A DNA stretch of 64,000 nucleotides from Candidatus Hydrogenedentota bacterium. Its GTDB lineage: Bacteria > Hydrogenedentota > Hydrogenedentia > Hydrogenedentales > CAITNO01. Numbering within the stretch: the first letter of the stretch is position 1; every line of letters starts with the position of its first letter. The DNA is taken from the NCBI GenBank assembly GCA_903893795.1, contig CAITNO010000074.1, positions 25,966-89,965 of the forward strand, read 5' to 3'. This document shows, piece after piece, positions 1-9,669 of the stretch. The notes under the pieces were generated by a model. That model was not told where the DNA came from. It ran no database searches and saw only the letters and a list, made by a program, of their open reading frames with translations. A program made the position numbers and the translations under genes.

Positions 1-84
1 TAGCATCCTGCCATGTCTGACAAGACCGTTTGCCCGGAGCTTGCGGCGTTTTCCGCCGACCGCTCCGGGTTTGGGAGAACATAA

Positions 85-1425
85 ATGATTATTTCTATGC
101 TTCGCTGGCCTTTTGCCGTCGGCATTTTGCTCTGTTTGGCCCGTTTGGCCCCGGCGCAGGCGCCCGATTTGGACAAGATGGACATTGTGGAGCGATCCAC
201 ACCCAACGGCCCCGTCGCGTTTGTGGACGGTGTTGCCGTGAGCCGCGAGGAGTTCATCGAAACCTACAAACGGCACGTGAACGAGGTGGCGATGCTCGCG
301 CATGACAACAAGCCGAGTGACGAGTTTCGCGTGCGCGCCGGGCTGACCACGCTGGGCGAACTGATCCGCCGCCAAATCCTGGTGGCCGAGGCGGCCAAGC
401 GGGGCGTCACGGTTGGCGAGGCGGAGGTGGACACGGCCTATGCGGAAAAACTGAAACATTTCCAGCAGGACATGAAGAAGCCGGACGGCCCGGCACCCAC
501 CGAAGCGGAGGTGCTCAAGCTTGCGGGACAGACCCGCCAGGAGGCGCGGGAAAGCCTGCGCCGCCAATTGGTGGAGGAGAAGATGGGCTCGCAAATCGCC
601 AAGGACAAGGGCGCCAAGGTGTCGGACCAGGACGTTTCGGACTTCTACAACAAGAAACCGGAGCTGTTCAAGAGGACCGGACAGGTCCACCTGAACCAGA
701 TACTGGTTCCGCCCAAGGGCGGCCCAAAAGCGGACGAGGCCTCCTGGAAAGCAGCCGAGGAAACAGCCAAGAAGGCGCGGGCGCGCATTCTCGCCGGGGA
801 GACCTTTGACGTGGTCGCCCGCGACATGTCGCAGTCGCCCGACGCCGCCAAGGGCGGCGACATGGGCATGCTCCCCACGGAGCAGTTACCCCCGTTCTTC
901 GTGGACATTGCCAAGGCGATGAAGCCCGGCGACGTGAGCGACGCTTTCCGCAGCCCCTACGGGGTGCATGTGATCCGCCTCGTGGAAACGGCGCAGAGCA
1001 AGGATGTCACGCTTGCCGAGGCCAAACCGAAGATCCGCGCCATGCTGGAGCAGATGCGCCGCGATGAGGCGGTGGACAAGTTCATTGAGCCGGTGGTGAA
1101 CGATTCTAAACGCACGCAGATGTTCCTCCAGTTGGAGCGCACCCTGGGCGCGCTTACCTTTGACCCCAAGGCGCCGAAACCGTCCATCATGCAGGATGAG
1201 GCCGCGGCCGCGACCTCCCAGGCGACGGCCGCCCCGGCTGCCGCCCCGGAAAAGTCGCAGGCACCGGCGAAAAAGGCCGCCGCAAAGGCCGACACGTCCA
1301 GCACCAAGAAATCCGCCACCACAACGGATGCCCCCCCGAAGAAGAAATCCACGGACGCGACCAAGTCGAAAAAGAAATCCGCGACGGACGCCAGCACCGA
1401 TGCCCCGAAGAAAAAGGCCCAGTAA
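85..1425 (+). CDS. SurA/PrsA-like parvulin peptidylprolyl isomerase with Lys/Ala-rich C-terminal tail
   Basis: Signal peptide; SurA-like N-terminus; rotamase core (VHLNQILVPPKGG...GGDMGMLPTEQLPPFF...SPYGVHVIRLVE); low-complexity KKKSATDA tail. Confidence 0.9.
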   Translation: MIISMLRWPFAVGILLCLARLAPAQAPDLDKMDIVERSTPNGPVAFVDGVAVSREEFIETYKRHVNEVAMLAHDNKPSDEFRVRAGLTTLGELIRRQILVAEAAKRGVTVGEAEVDTAYAEKLKHFQQDMKKPDGPAPTEAEVLKLAGQTRQEARESLRRQLVEEKMGSQIAKDKGAKVSDQDVSDFYNKKPELFKRTGQVHLNQILVPPKGGPKADEASWKAAEETAKKARARILAGETFDVVARDMSQSPDAAKGGDMGMLPTEQLPPFFVDIAKAMKPGDVSDAFRSPYGVHVIRLVETAQSKDVTLAEAKPKIRAMLEQMRRDEAVDKFIEPVVNDSKRTQMFLQLERTLGALTFDPKAPKPSIMQDEAAAATSQATAAPAAAPEKSQAPAKKAAAKADTSSTKKSATTTDAPPKKKSTDATKSKKKSATDASTDAPKKKAQ

Positions 1426-1429
1426 CGGT

Positions 1430-3424
1430 GTGAACGCGCCGGGGTATCCCTGGTGCCGCGCCGCGATCCTTGGCGGTGCGTTGTGGATGATCGCCGCGGT
1501 CGGTGTTGCGGCAAAAGACAGCGCCGCCTATCTGTGGCCTTTTGATCGTACTCCCGATCTGTCCTCCAGTTTCGGAGAATACCGTGCCGGGCGTTTCCAC
1601 ATGGGGGTGGACCTCTCCACCAATGGGGCCATTGGAGTGCCCGTCCGCGCTGCGGCCGACGGCCACATTTCGCGCCTGCGCTGCTCGCCCTGGGGCTATG
1701 GCAAAGCCGTCTACCTCACCTTCAACGACGGTTACACGGCCGTGTACGGCCACCTCTCGGGTTTCCGCGACGAACTGCGCGACTACGTGCGCCGTGAGCA
1801 GCACAAGCGCGAATCGTACACGCTGGAATTGGAAATCGGCCCGGGGCAGTTTCCCGTGAAGCGGGGCGAAATCATCGCCTTCAGCGGCGACACCGGGATA
1901 GGTCCGGCGCACCTGCATTTTGAACTGCGAGACAAGGACAACCGCGCCGTCAGCCCGCGCCTGCTCGGCATGAACTGGCCCGATACGGAACCGCCCGTTT
2001 TCAAATCCGTGATGGTGGCCCCGCGTGTTCCGGCCTCGCGTGTGGAGGGTGATGTGCTGCCGCTGGTGCGGAAAGCGGAACACATCCCCCTCAATCCCCC
2101 TTCAAAGGGGGACTTGAGGAAAGGGGAGCCCAAGGGGAAAGCGGCGTGGTCCTGCGCTCCCGTGCATGTGCAGGGCGAATTTGCCGTGGCCGTGGACCTG
2201 GTGGACCCGACACCGGCCGGAAACAAACTGGGCATTCATGATGCAAAGCTCATTGCCCCCGACGGCAGCACCGTGTTCGAGGTGCGCCATGACACCATAC
2301 CCTACGACGAGCACGGCGCCGCCTTTGCCTATCATCCCGCCTTTAACGACGAGGGGCACTTCCTGCTGCTGTGGCGCTGGCCAGGAAATGCCGCCACGAG
2401 CGATGCGGTCAGTAAGGGTGACGGTTGGTGCAGTGCCCCCGAAAAGGAGCTCCGTTACCGCATCGAAGTGGTGGACTTCATGGGCAATGCCGCAACGCTG
2501 GAACTGCCCATCCTCCCAGGCATGGACAAAAAGCCCGAGACAAAACCCAAGACCGAAAAGGCGGTTGAAGACAAGAGCGACGGAAGTTTGACCGTGGATG
2601 CGCCCGGCACCTTTCTGGTGGCAACGGCAAGCTTTCCCACGGCGGAGACACGGGCACCCGAACTGGTCATCGACGGCAAGCCCGCCGTTGACACACCTTT
2701 CTTCGCGGTGGACAAACGCAGCTTCCGCGCGGCATGGCAACCGACACCGGGAAAACGAATCACGGTTGGCGCGACCCATCCTCGGCTTGCCGCAGAGCCG
2801 ATTGTCTTGGAAACGGTCGCCTCCGGCGCGGCCCGCACACTCCAATGGGAAAAGGGTCCAAAACTGGAGATCCCCGCCGGCGCGGCCTGCGGACCGCTCT
2901 TCCTCCGCGCTGAATCCCTTGACGGGGGAGCGTGGCGCCTCTGGCCCGACACCGCCCCGTTGGCCGCCGCGGCCGAAATCTCACTGCCCCTGCCCGAGGG
3001 TCTGCGCGATCCCGCACATGCCGCCGTCGCGCGGCGCGGCGGAAGCGGATGGAACTGGCTGAAATCGGCGCGGCATGGCGATCTGCTGACGGCGCACACG
3101 GAGCATCTCGGCGATTTCCGAATCATTGAAGACAACCAGCCGCCGCGGGAAAAGGAATTCACCGCAGGCGGCGCGGCACAGGGTGCGTCGTCCCGACCGC
3201 GCATCCACGCCTCGGTTGCCGATGCGGACAGCGGCATTGCCGCCTGGGCGCTGCGCTGTGACGGGCGCTGGCTGCTCGCCTCCTATGACCCCGAAGCCGG
3301 GACAATTGACTGGGAACGAGACGAGGACCTGGCCCCCGGCACGCATGAAATAACCCTCACGCTGACCGACAACGCGGGCAACAGTGCCGCGTCGAAACAT
3401 GCCGTCATCCTTCCGAAGAAATAG
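1430..3424 (+). CDS. M23-family peptidoglycan endopeptidase with C-terminal beta-rich region
   Basis: HMGVDLS...GPAHLHFELRDKDN LytM/M23 motifs; GTG start at 1430 just after the upstream stop, followed by a signal peptide; the longer ORF start at 1160 overlaps the PPIase out of frame. Confidence 0.85.
   Translation: MNAPGYPWCRAAILGGALWMIAAVGVAAKDSAAYLWPFDRTPDLSSSFGEYRAGRFHMGVDLSTNGAIGVPVRAAADGHISRLRCSPWGYGKAVYLTFNDGYTAVYGHLSGFRDELRDYVRREQHKRESYTLELEIGPGQFPVKRGEIIAFSGDTGIGPAHLHFELRDKDNRAVSPRLLGMNWPDTEPPVFKSVMVAPRVPASRVEGDVLPLVRKAEHIPLNPPSKGDLRKGEPKGKAAWSCAPVHVQGEFAVAVDLVDPTPAGNKLGIHDAKLIAPDGSTVFEVRHDTIPYDEHGAAFAYHPAFNDEGHFLLLWRWPGNAATSDAVSKGDGWCSAPEKELRYRIEVVDFMGNAATLELPILPGMDKKPETKPKTEKAVEDKSDGSLTVDAPGTFLVATASFPTAETRAPELVIDGKPAVDTPFFAVDKRSFRAAWQPTPGKRITVGATHPRLAAEPIVLETVASGAARTLQWEKGPKLEIPAGAACGPLFLRAESLDGGAWRLWPDTAPLAAAAEISLPLPEGLRDPAHAAVARRGGSGWNWLKSARHGDLLTAHTEHLGDFRIIEDNQPPREKEFTAGGAAQGASSRPRIHASVADADSGIAAWALRCDGRWLLASYDPEAGTIDWERDEDLAPGTHEITLTLTDNAGNSAASKHAVILPKK
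2082..2114. repeat. Interspersed palindromic element, family A, copy 1, inside the M23 CDS
   Basis: acatccccctcaatcccccttcaaagggggact; equals the reverse complement of 33548-33580 with one mismatch. Confidence 0.85.
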
Positions 3425-3458
3425 GACCGTCATCCGCCGATGGGAGGGAACTGCGCTT

Positions 3459-5129
3459 ATGCACCTCTTTCGCTGTGTGTGCCTTCTTGCGTGCATCGCC
3501 GCCGCTGGTGCCCGGGCCGAAGAAACGCGGCTGCTCTTTCCGCCCGCATCGCCGCCTGCGGCTATGGTGGATGTGGTGGATCTGCGCGATGCCGCGCCGG
3601 AGCTGCGTCTGGCGGCCACGACGCTTCAGGGGGTCATAAATGCGGGCGATGAGGCGTCGCTCTTTCTGCTGCTGTCGCAGTCCGATCTGTTCTGGCGCGA
3701 CCGCATGCTGGAACGGGGCCACCTGCGCGGCGTGCGCACGCTGACGGCCGACGAATTCTTCACGTCCCGCGCGGCGGCCTTTGACCGCGTCTATGTCTAT
3801 GACCCCGCGCTGCCCGCCACCATCAACATCGGCACCATGCTCGCCTCGCTGCGCCGCGGCATCGTGACCACCGCGGAACTGGCGCCCCGGCTGGCGCCGG
3901 GCAAACCGGTGGAAGACCTGCGCGGATGGTGGAAATGCGCCGCCGAGGCCTATGAATGGGCCTTCGCGGAACTCTGGCCGAAAATGAATCCGCGCGTGCT
4001 TGCCTGCCTCTATCCCGATCCGAAGATGAGCGGACTGCGCGATTATCTTGTCCGCCAGCGCGTCTTTACTTTCTGGATTACCGACAAGGAGAAGGATGCC
4101 ACCGCAGCCGAACGCGAGCGCGTCTTGGCCGAAAAAGTCATGGCCGCCGCGCCGCCCAATGTGCCCGTGCTCGGGTTCTGGTACAGCGGTCCCGATTCGG
4201 GCATCAACGAATACGACGGTGTCGGCCTCGCCGGCGAATACGGCAAGATCACCGTCGTGTCCGACTGGGTCTCCAACTGTTCGCTGTTGTCCGGCGTGAA
4301 GGTGGACTTCGCGCCGCTGGCAAAAGCGCAACGCGCGCGCAGTGAAACGCCCCCGCCCGACCTTGATCCGGCGCGTGTCTACATTGCCTTCAACGTGGTC
4401 GAATCGGGCGACGCCCCGTCCTACCTGGAAACCCGCCAGACCGAAGTGTGGGCCGACCCAAAGCGCGGCAGCGTCCCCATCGGCTGGGGGCTGGGATTGT
4501 GCGCGGCCGAACTCATGCCGCCGGTGGTGGAGTATTACCTGCAAAGCGCCACGTCCAATGACCGCCTCTTCGCCGCCATCTCGGGCGCGGGCTACACCCA
4601 CCCCTTCCGCAATTTCATGGCGCGCACACCCAACCCGGACGCCGCGTGGAAAGACTATCTGCATGTCACTGCGGGGCTGATGGACCGGCTCGATTTCGCC
4701 GAACTGGGTCTCTACACCGACTCATGGAAACCCCACGACCGCGCCGCGCGCGAACCGGTGCTGCGCCGTTTTGCCGAAGAAATTCCCCAGGCAGCGCTGC
4801 TCATGCCGGGCATGGGCCGTGACGATGAACTGACCGCAGCCAACGCCACCTACCCGCTCGGCGGCACACGGGACACGATGGTCTCACACATCCTCACCCG
4901 CTGGCCCACCGACTATGCCGCCCTTACGAAAGAGAAACAGATTGACTGGCTCGTTAAAGAGATTCAGGAGAACACCCCCCCGGAGCGCCCCGCATTCCTC
5001 CAGGCCATGGCGCTGAGTTGGGCCTACGGCCCGTCGGACATCGCCGAAGTGGCACGGCAACTCGGCCATGACTATGTGCCGGTTTCCCTGCCGCAATACG
5101 CCGCGCTGTGGCGAAAGGCCCGCAAGTAG
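3459..5129 (+). CDS. GxGYxYP-domain secreted protein (putative glycoside hydrolase-like)
   Basis: Signal peptide MHLFRCVCLLACIAAAGARA; AAISGAGYTHPF motif and overall pattern of GxGYxYP family. Confidence 0.65.
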   Translation: MHLFRCVCLLACIAAAGARAEETRLLFPPASPPAAMVDVVDLRDAAPELRLAATTLQGVINAGDEASLFLLLSQSDLFWRDRMLERGHLRGVRTLTADEFFTSRAAAFDRVYVYDPALPATINIGTMLASLRRGIVTTAELAPRLAPGKPVEDLRGWWKCAAEAYEWAFAELWPKMNPRVLACLYPDPKMSGLRDYLVRQRVFTFWITDKEKDATAAERERVLAEKVMAAAPPNVPVLGFWYSGPDSGINEYDGVGLAGEYGKITVVSDWVSNCSLLSGVKVDFAPLAKAQRARSETPPPDLDPARVYIAFNVVESGDAPSYLETRQTEVWADPKRGSVPIGWGLGLCAAELMPPVVEYYLQSATSNDRLFAAISGAGYTHPFRNFMARTPNPDAAWKDYLHVTAGLMDRLDFAELGLYTDSWKPHDRAAREPVLRRFAEEIPQAALLMPGMGRDDELTAANATYPLGGTRDTMVSHILTRWPTDYAALTKEKQIDWLVKEIQENTPPERPAFLQAMALSWAYGPSDIAEVARQLGHDYVPVSLPQYAALWRKARK

Positions 5130-5156
5130 GTACCTCAGCCCAAGGGACAAAGCGAA

Positions 5157-7040
5157 TTACCTGCGGAAAGTGTAGGCCGTGGCGCCAAGGAGCGCGGCTA
5201 GAAAACAAGCCAATTCTTCCAGCCACCGCACAGGCCCCGACCCTTCCGGCGGGCAGGAGCCTTGACAGCCGCTTCCCGTGTCCACGGGTTCGCCCTCGTG
5301 AGCTTCTCCCTCATAAGGCGCCTCGCCTTCCCCCTCGCCATGTGCCTCTCCTTCACCTTCGTTATGCGCCTCACCTTCGCCCTCGCTGTGCGCCTCACCC
5401 TCGCCTTCGTTATGCGCTTCGCCTTCCCCCTCCACGACAACGGGCGGCAACTCGACAAAGCGGGCAACAATCGTCTTGCAGTCAGGAAGTTCCACAGAGA
5501 GTCGTTCATTGGCCGAGGCTTCCGGAAGCCCTTCCCAATGGTCGAGTTTCCAGCCCTGCGCGGGACGGGCACGCAGCGAGGCAACGTAACCGCGCGGCAG
5601 GGTGTGCTCGCCTGGTGCCGGGTCCAGCGAGCCCTGGCCCTCCACCCCCAGCGTCAGCAGAATGTTGTCACAGGGCCCGGTTACATGAAGCCGCAGTCCC
5701 TGGGCCTCATAGTGGGGAACGGTTCCGCAGTTGAAGGATTCCGTCACCGGATTCCCTTCCCAATGGACGGTCATGTCGGCACCGGTTGCCTGCCACAGGG
5801 ACAGAACAGGCCCGATATCCGGCAGATTGTTGTCCCGCAGGTCCAGTTCCCGCAGCGCGGTGCACTGCTCCAGCCCGGCCAGTGACCGGATCCTCGGAAG
5901 GCGGTCCGCCCATTCCAGACGGGTTAGCGCGGCCGCATCGTCTTTGCCAAGCGCATCCTGCCACTTTCCCAGCGCCATGCGGGCCGCACACTCGAGGGCG
6001 GCATCTGGAAAGAACCGGTTCGGCTCCAGTGGAAGGGTTCCATTCCGAATCAATTCCACATACTCCGCCGGAAGAATGAAGGTCCCGCCATCCTCCCCGA
6101 TGCGGTCGATAATCGTTTTGAAATCGCTCCACCCGTCCCAAAACGGCGCGAGATAGGGGTGGTGCTGCAACAGCACCACCTGTCGGGCTGGATCATGGGT
6201 GGACAGGTATTCGGCAAGGGAGGGCACGCCATTGGCGTCCTCGATTTCACCCCCGCCCCGGGGCAGGTTGAAACACTCCGATTTCGCCGAACCAAACATC
6301 CAGATGTCGATCTGACCGAGCGCGTGCAGGGCCTGGACCGTGTTCTCGTCCCACTTGTTGAACGGCGCGCCGAAGGAGCGCATCTGCACGCCGTAATTGT
6401 CGCGGATGATCTGCTGCGTCCGCTGCAGGTGGTCCAGTTGCTCCTCATAGGGGCGGCCCTGAAACTCGTAGGTGGTGCCCGCTGGCAGGGTGGCTTTGTC
6501 CGGAGGGGGCGGATAGGAGGCGTGGTCATAGCCGTGGTTGAACAGTTCCAGCAGGTCCGTGGCCTGCCACGCCTTGACCCGGGCGCGAATCTCTTCCGTG
6601 GGCTGGCTCATGCGGTTCCCAATGGCGCCCGCGGCGACTTTCACCGCCCGGTGCACCACCATTTCATCCATATAGGTGACCCAGCGGGTCCAGCCCTCAT
6701 CGGGCACATGGACGAGGTCGTCGGCCTTGAGAATCACAAACTGCCTGTACACCAGCACCGGCGCCGCACTTTCGGCCCACACTCCTGACGGCGTCACAAC
6801 CGACAGGTGGACAAAGGCGCGACCGGGGGTGTCGGAAGGGGCAAAGGCATAGGTGCCCGGGTCGGTCTCACGAACCTCGCCGACACTGCAGGTCCACTGC
6901 AACCGGGCACCCGTTGGGATTTCAGCCATCCATTGCACCTGAATGGGTGCGGTTTCACCAACACGAACCATGGGCATGCTGAAGGTTATTTGCACCGGTG
7001 CCGCCAGCAGCGACACCATCAATGTCAGTGCGCCAAACAT
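5157..7040 (-). CDS. Secreted polysaccharide-deacetylase-like protein with LRR-like and divergent InlB-repeat segments, EGEGEAHN repeats and C-terminal membrane anchor
   Basis: VILKADD...FNHGYDH...SFGAPFNKWD; IRSLAGLEQCTALRELDLRDNNL; GSLDPAPGEHTLPRGYVASLRARPAQGWKLDHWEG; 8-aa EGEGEAHx repeats; C-terminal hydrophobic stretch followed by RR. Confidence 0.7.
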   Translation of the reverse strand: MFGALTLMVSLLAAPVQITFSMPMVRVGETAPIQVQWMAEIPTGARLQWTCSVGEVRETDPGTYAFAPSDTPGRAFVHLSVVTPSGVWAESAAPVLVYRQFVILKADDLVHVPDEGWTRWVTYMDEMVVHRAVKVAAGAIGNRMSQPTEEIRARVKAWQATDLLELFNHGYDHASYPPPPDKATLPAGTTYEFQGRPYEEQLDHLQRTQQIIRDNYGVQMRSFGAPFNKWDENTVQALHALGQIDIWMFGSAKSECFNLPRGGGEIEDANGVPSLAEYLSTHDPARQVVLLQHHPYLAPFWDGWSDFKTIIDRIGEDGGTFILPAEYVELIRNGTLPLEPNRFFPDAALECAARMALGKWQDALGKDDAAALTRLEWADRLPRIRSLAGLEQCTALRELDLRDNNLPDIGPVLSLWQATGADMTVHWEGNPVTESFNCGTVPHYEAQGLRLHVTGPCDNILLTLGVEGQGSLDPAPGEHTLPRGYVASLRARPAQGWKLDHWEGLPEASANERLSVELPDCKTIVARFVELPPVVVEGEGEAHNEGEGEAHSEGEGEAHNEGEGEAHGEGEGEAPYEGEAHEGEPVDTGSGCQGSCPPEGSGPVRWLEELACFLAALLGATAYTFRR

Positions 7041-7273
7041 TTACGCGCTTGTCTCCCGGGTGGTTTCAGCACCATTCCTTGTCCGACACACATCATACCG
7101 CCCATCCAAGCCTAGAATTATAGGTTAGTTCCGTGTGTTCTGCAACGGCAATACAGGCTATTCAACACCCCTGCGTCCGCCTTTTCTTCCATTCCCGATG
7201 TCACAAAAGCGCGTGCGGCGGATGTCGGACAGCAAACGCCGCCTCCCAGCGGTATGTTTCAGCATGCCATCGT

Positions 7274-9223
7274 TCAGACGCGGGATCTGCGTCCGCTGAG
7301 CGCAACCAGCACCAGAAGGGCGAGCCCGGTGGGAAAGAGATCGGCCAAACGGCCTTTGAATCCAGCCAGCGTGAAATCGGCCTTGCCGCAGGTGCATCCG
7401 CCGGGGTTCAGGAACTGGTTGAGTTCGGCCTGGGTGAGCTGCCCATCCCCGTTGGCATCCATCTGGTTGAACTGGTCCTGGGTGAGTCCCGGAATCGCCG
7501 CCGCGGCTTCGGTGAAGCTCAGCCCGCCGCTGTGGTCGGCATCGGCGGCGGCAAATCCATTGAGAAGCTGCTGCGCGGCGGTGGTGACACTGGCGGGCGC
7601 GAAAACCGCTCCCACCGTCTTGGCCGTATCAACAACGAGCGTTGCCGGATTGGTCGTCGTTCCGGCCAGGTCTCCCGTCCAGCGGTTGAACACGTAACCC
7701 GCGGCGGGCGTTGCCTTCACGCTCACGGGCGAGTTCCTGGGTTCGACGTGGTCTCCCACGGACGGGTCCAGCGTGCCCAGGCCGACCACCGCAAGCCTCA
7801 ACCGCACATTGTCGCATGGCCCGGTAAAGTCAATGTGCAGGCCGTCCGCGTCCAAGAGGGGAATCTGGTTGCAGGTAAAATCATCGGAAAGGGGGTTGTT
7901 CTGCAATTGGGCGGTGATCTCGGCACCGACGCCGTGCCAGAAGTCCACAAGGGGCGTAGCGTCGGATATCTCGTTGCCCCGGAAGTCAAAATGGCGCACA
8001 CCGGACAGCGCGCCAAGGCCCATGAGGCTTTTTATGTGCGGAAGCTGGCCTGTGTATTGGAGCGATGTGAGCCCGGCCGCCGCCGCCGGGTCCACCGGCC
8101 CGGTCCATTGATTGAGCGCGAACCGCACGGCGCATTCCAGTCCCGGGTCGGGGAGTAACGCGTTCGGGTCTTTGGGCACGACCTCCATGGTGGTCAAATC
8201 AACGTATTCGCCGGGGAGGATAAAGGTTCCTTTGTCCGATTCAATCTTGTCTATGATTCCCGAGAACTCGCTCCAGTTTGCCTGGAAGGTGGTGAACGCG
8301 GGATGGTCCTGCAGTACAAGAAGCGGGCGCGCACTGTTGTAAGTCGCGAGAAATCTGCTCAGGCTGGGCATGCCTGTCCCGTTCTCAATTTCACCCCCGC
8401 CCCGCTCAAGCACATGCAGCGTTTTCTCTTCAGAAGGTCCGAACAGCCACGTATCGACCTGGTTGAGCGCGTGAAGCGCTGGCGCCGTGCTGGCGTCGAA
8501 CTTGTTATAGGGGGCGCCAAACGCGCGCATCCTGATTCCATAGGTGTCCAGAATAATCTGCTGGGCGCGCGTCAGGTGGTCCAACTGCTCCGCGTAGGGG
8601 CGCCCCTGAAACTCGAAGGTGGTTCCCGGAGGATAGGTGGTGTCTTCACCGCCGGTCGATTTGTCAAAGGATTCCTTGGCACCGGCCGGCAAATAGTGGG
8701 CATGGTCATAGCCGTGGTTCCAGAACTCGACAAAGCCGCCCCGCGCCAGGCCGACCACCTTGTCGTGCATCTCTGTGCCGGGGTTCTGGCACTGGTCGGC
8801 AATCATGCCCACCGATGTTTTTACACCGCGTGCGATGAGAGCGTTAATATAGGTCAGGAAAAGGCCAAGCTGGTCCGGCACGGAAACCCGAAAGTCGTCC
8901 GCTTTGAGGATCACGAACTGCCGGTACACCTGGACGGGTGCCGCGCCTTCCGCCCAAAGTGCACCGCCCGAGTTCACAGCCAGATGGATGAACGCCCGAC
9001 CGGGATCGGCAGGCGCGACATATTCGTATCCAGCCTTCTGGTTGCCCTGTACGCTCCCCGCAGTCGTGGACCATTGCAGCGTTGCGTCCGACGGCAACGG
9101 CTGTGAAAAGGTGATTCCGATGCCCGTCGTCGCGCCGGTGCGCACCGCCGCCGGATGGACGGCAACATGCACCGGGGACGCAAACACCGAGGCCACCACT
9201 GCCATTGCCAACATGTAAGCCAT
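7274..9223 (-). CDS. Paralogous secreted polysaccharide-deacetylase/LRR/InlB-repeat protein with EF-hand pair and C-terminal anchor
   Basis: Same core as 5157-7040; DADHSGGLSFTEA...DANGDGQLTQAEL EF-hands; GGCTCG then hydrophobic stretch then GRRSRV. Confidence 0.7.
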   Translation of the reverse strand: MAYMLAMAVVASVFASPVHVAVHPAAVRTGATTGIGITFSQPLPSDATLQWSTTAGSVQGNQKAGYEYVAPADPGRAFIHLAVNSGGALWAEGAAPVQVYRQFVILKADDFRVSVPDQLGLFLTYINALIARGVKTSVGMIADQCQNPGTEMHDKVVGLARGGFVEFWNHGYDHAHYLPAGAKESFDKSTGGEDTTYPPGTTFEFQGRPYAEQLDHLTRAQQIILDTYGIRMRAFGAPYNKFDASTAPALHALNQVDTWLFGPSEEKTLHVLERGGGEIENGTGMPSLSRFLATYNSARPLLVLQDHPAFTTFQANWSEFSGIIDKIESDKGTFILPGEYVDLTTMEVVPKDPNALLPDPGLECAVRFALNQWTGPVDPAAAAGLTSLQYTGQLPHIKSLMGLGALSGVRHFDFRGNEISDATPLVDFWHGVGAEITAQLQNNPLSDDFTCNQIPLLDADGLHIDFTGPCDNVRLRLAVVGLGTLDPSVGDHVEPRNSPVSVKATPAAGYVFNRWTGDLAGTTTNPATLVVDTAKTVGAVFAPASVTTAAQQLLNGFAAADADHSGGLSFTEAAAAIPGLTQDQFNQMDANGDGQLTQAELNQFLNPGGCTCGKADFTLAGFKGRLADLFPTGLALLVLVALSGRRSRV

Positions 9224-9669
9224 AATAAACCAACCTTTTCTGGCCGCTGATCTGCGGGCAGCGGCTTGAGTAACCCAAACCAGGCAACCCTGAATCTTGC
9301 CCGTGTTACGCGCATCTTGGCGCGATGGAAAGACCTGGCTGAAAGAACACATTCCGCGCCAGTCTGTGCCAAAATCCTGCGGCCTGCCGGCGCAATGGCC
9401 GACAGTCACCATTCACCGTCGTCGTCTCTCTGCCGCTCTTTCAAAGGCAACGTTTACAGCTATACCGTGGGCGACATGCCCAGAGAGTTGTATGCTGATA
9501 AACGGCTGAACCCTCCCCTCGCATGTTCACTTTTCGGCTGGTTCCTGCATTATAATCCCAGCTTCAGGTGAAAGGGAACCCACTTGCGGACGATGCGGGG
9601 CCTGCGTGCAGCGCCAAAGAGCTTGCGGTTGCTGTTCCATCCCGGACCGTCCCTGAAAGCGAAGCGCCC

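Noticed and set aside
5290-5440. Tandem DNA repeats considered as a non-coding satellite
   Set aside because: They encode the EGEGEAHN linker of the deacetylase-like protein.
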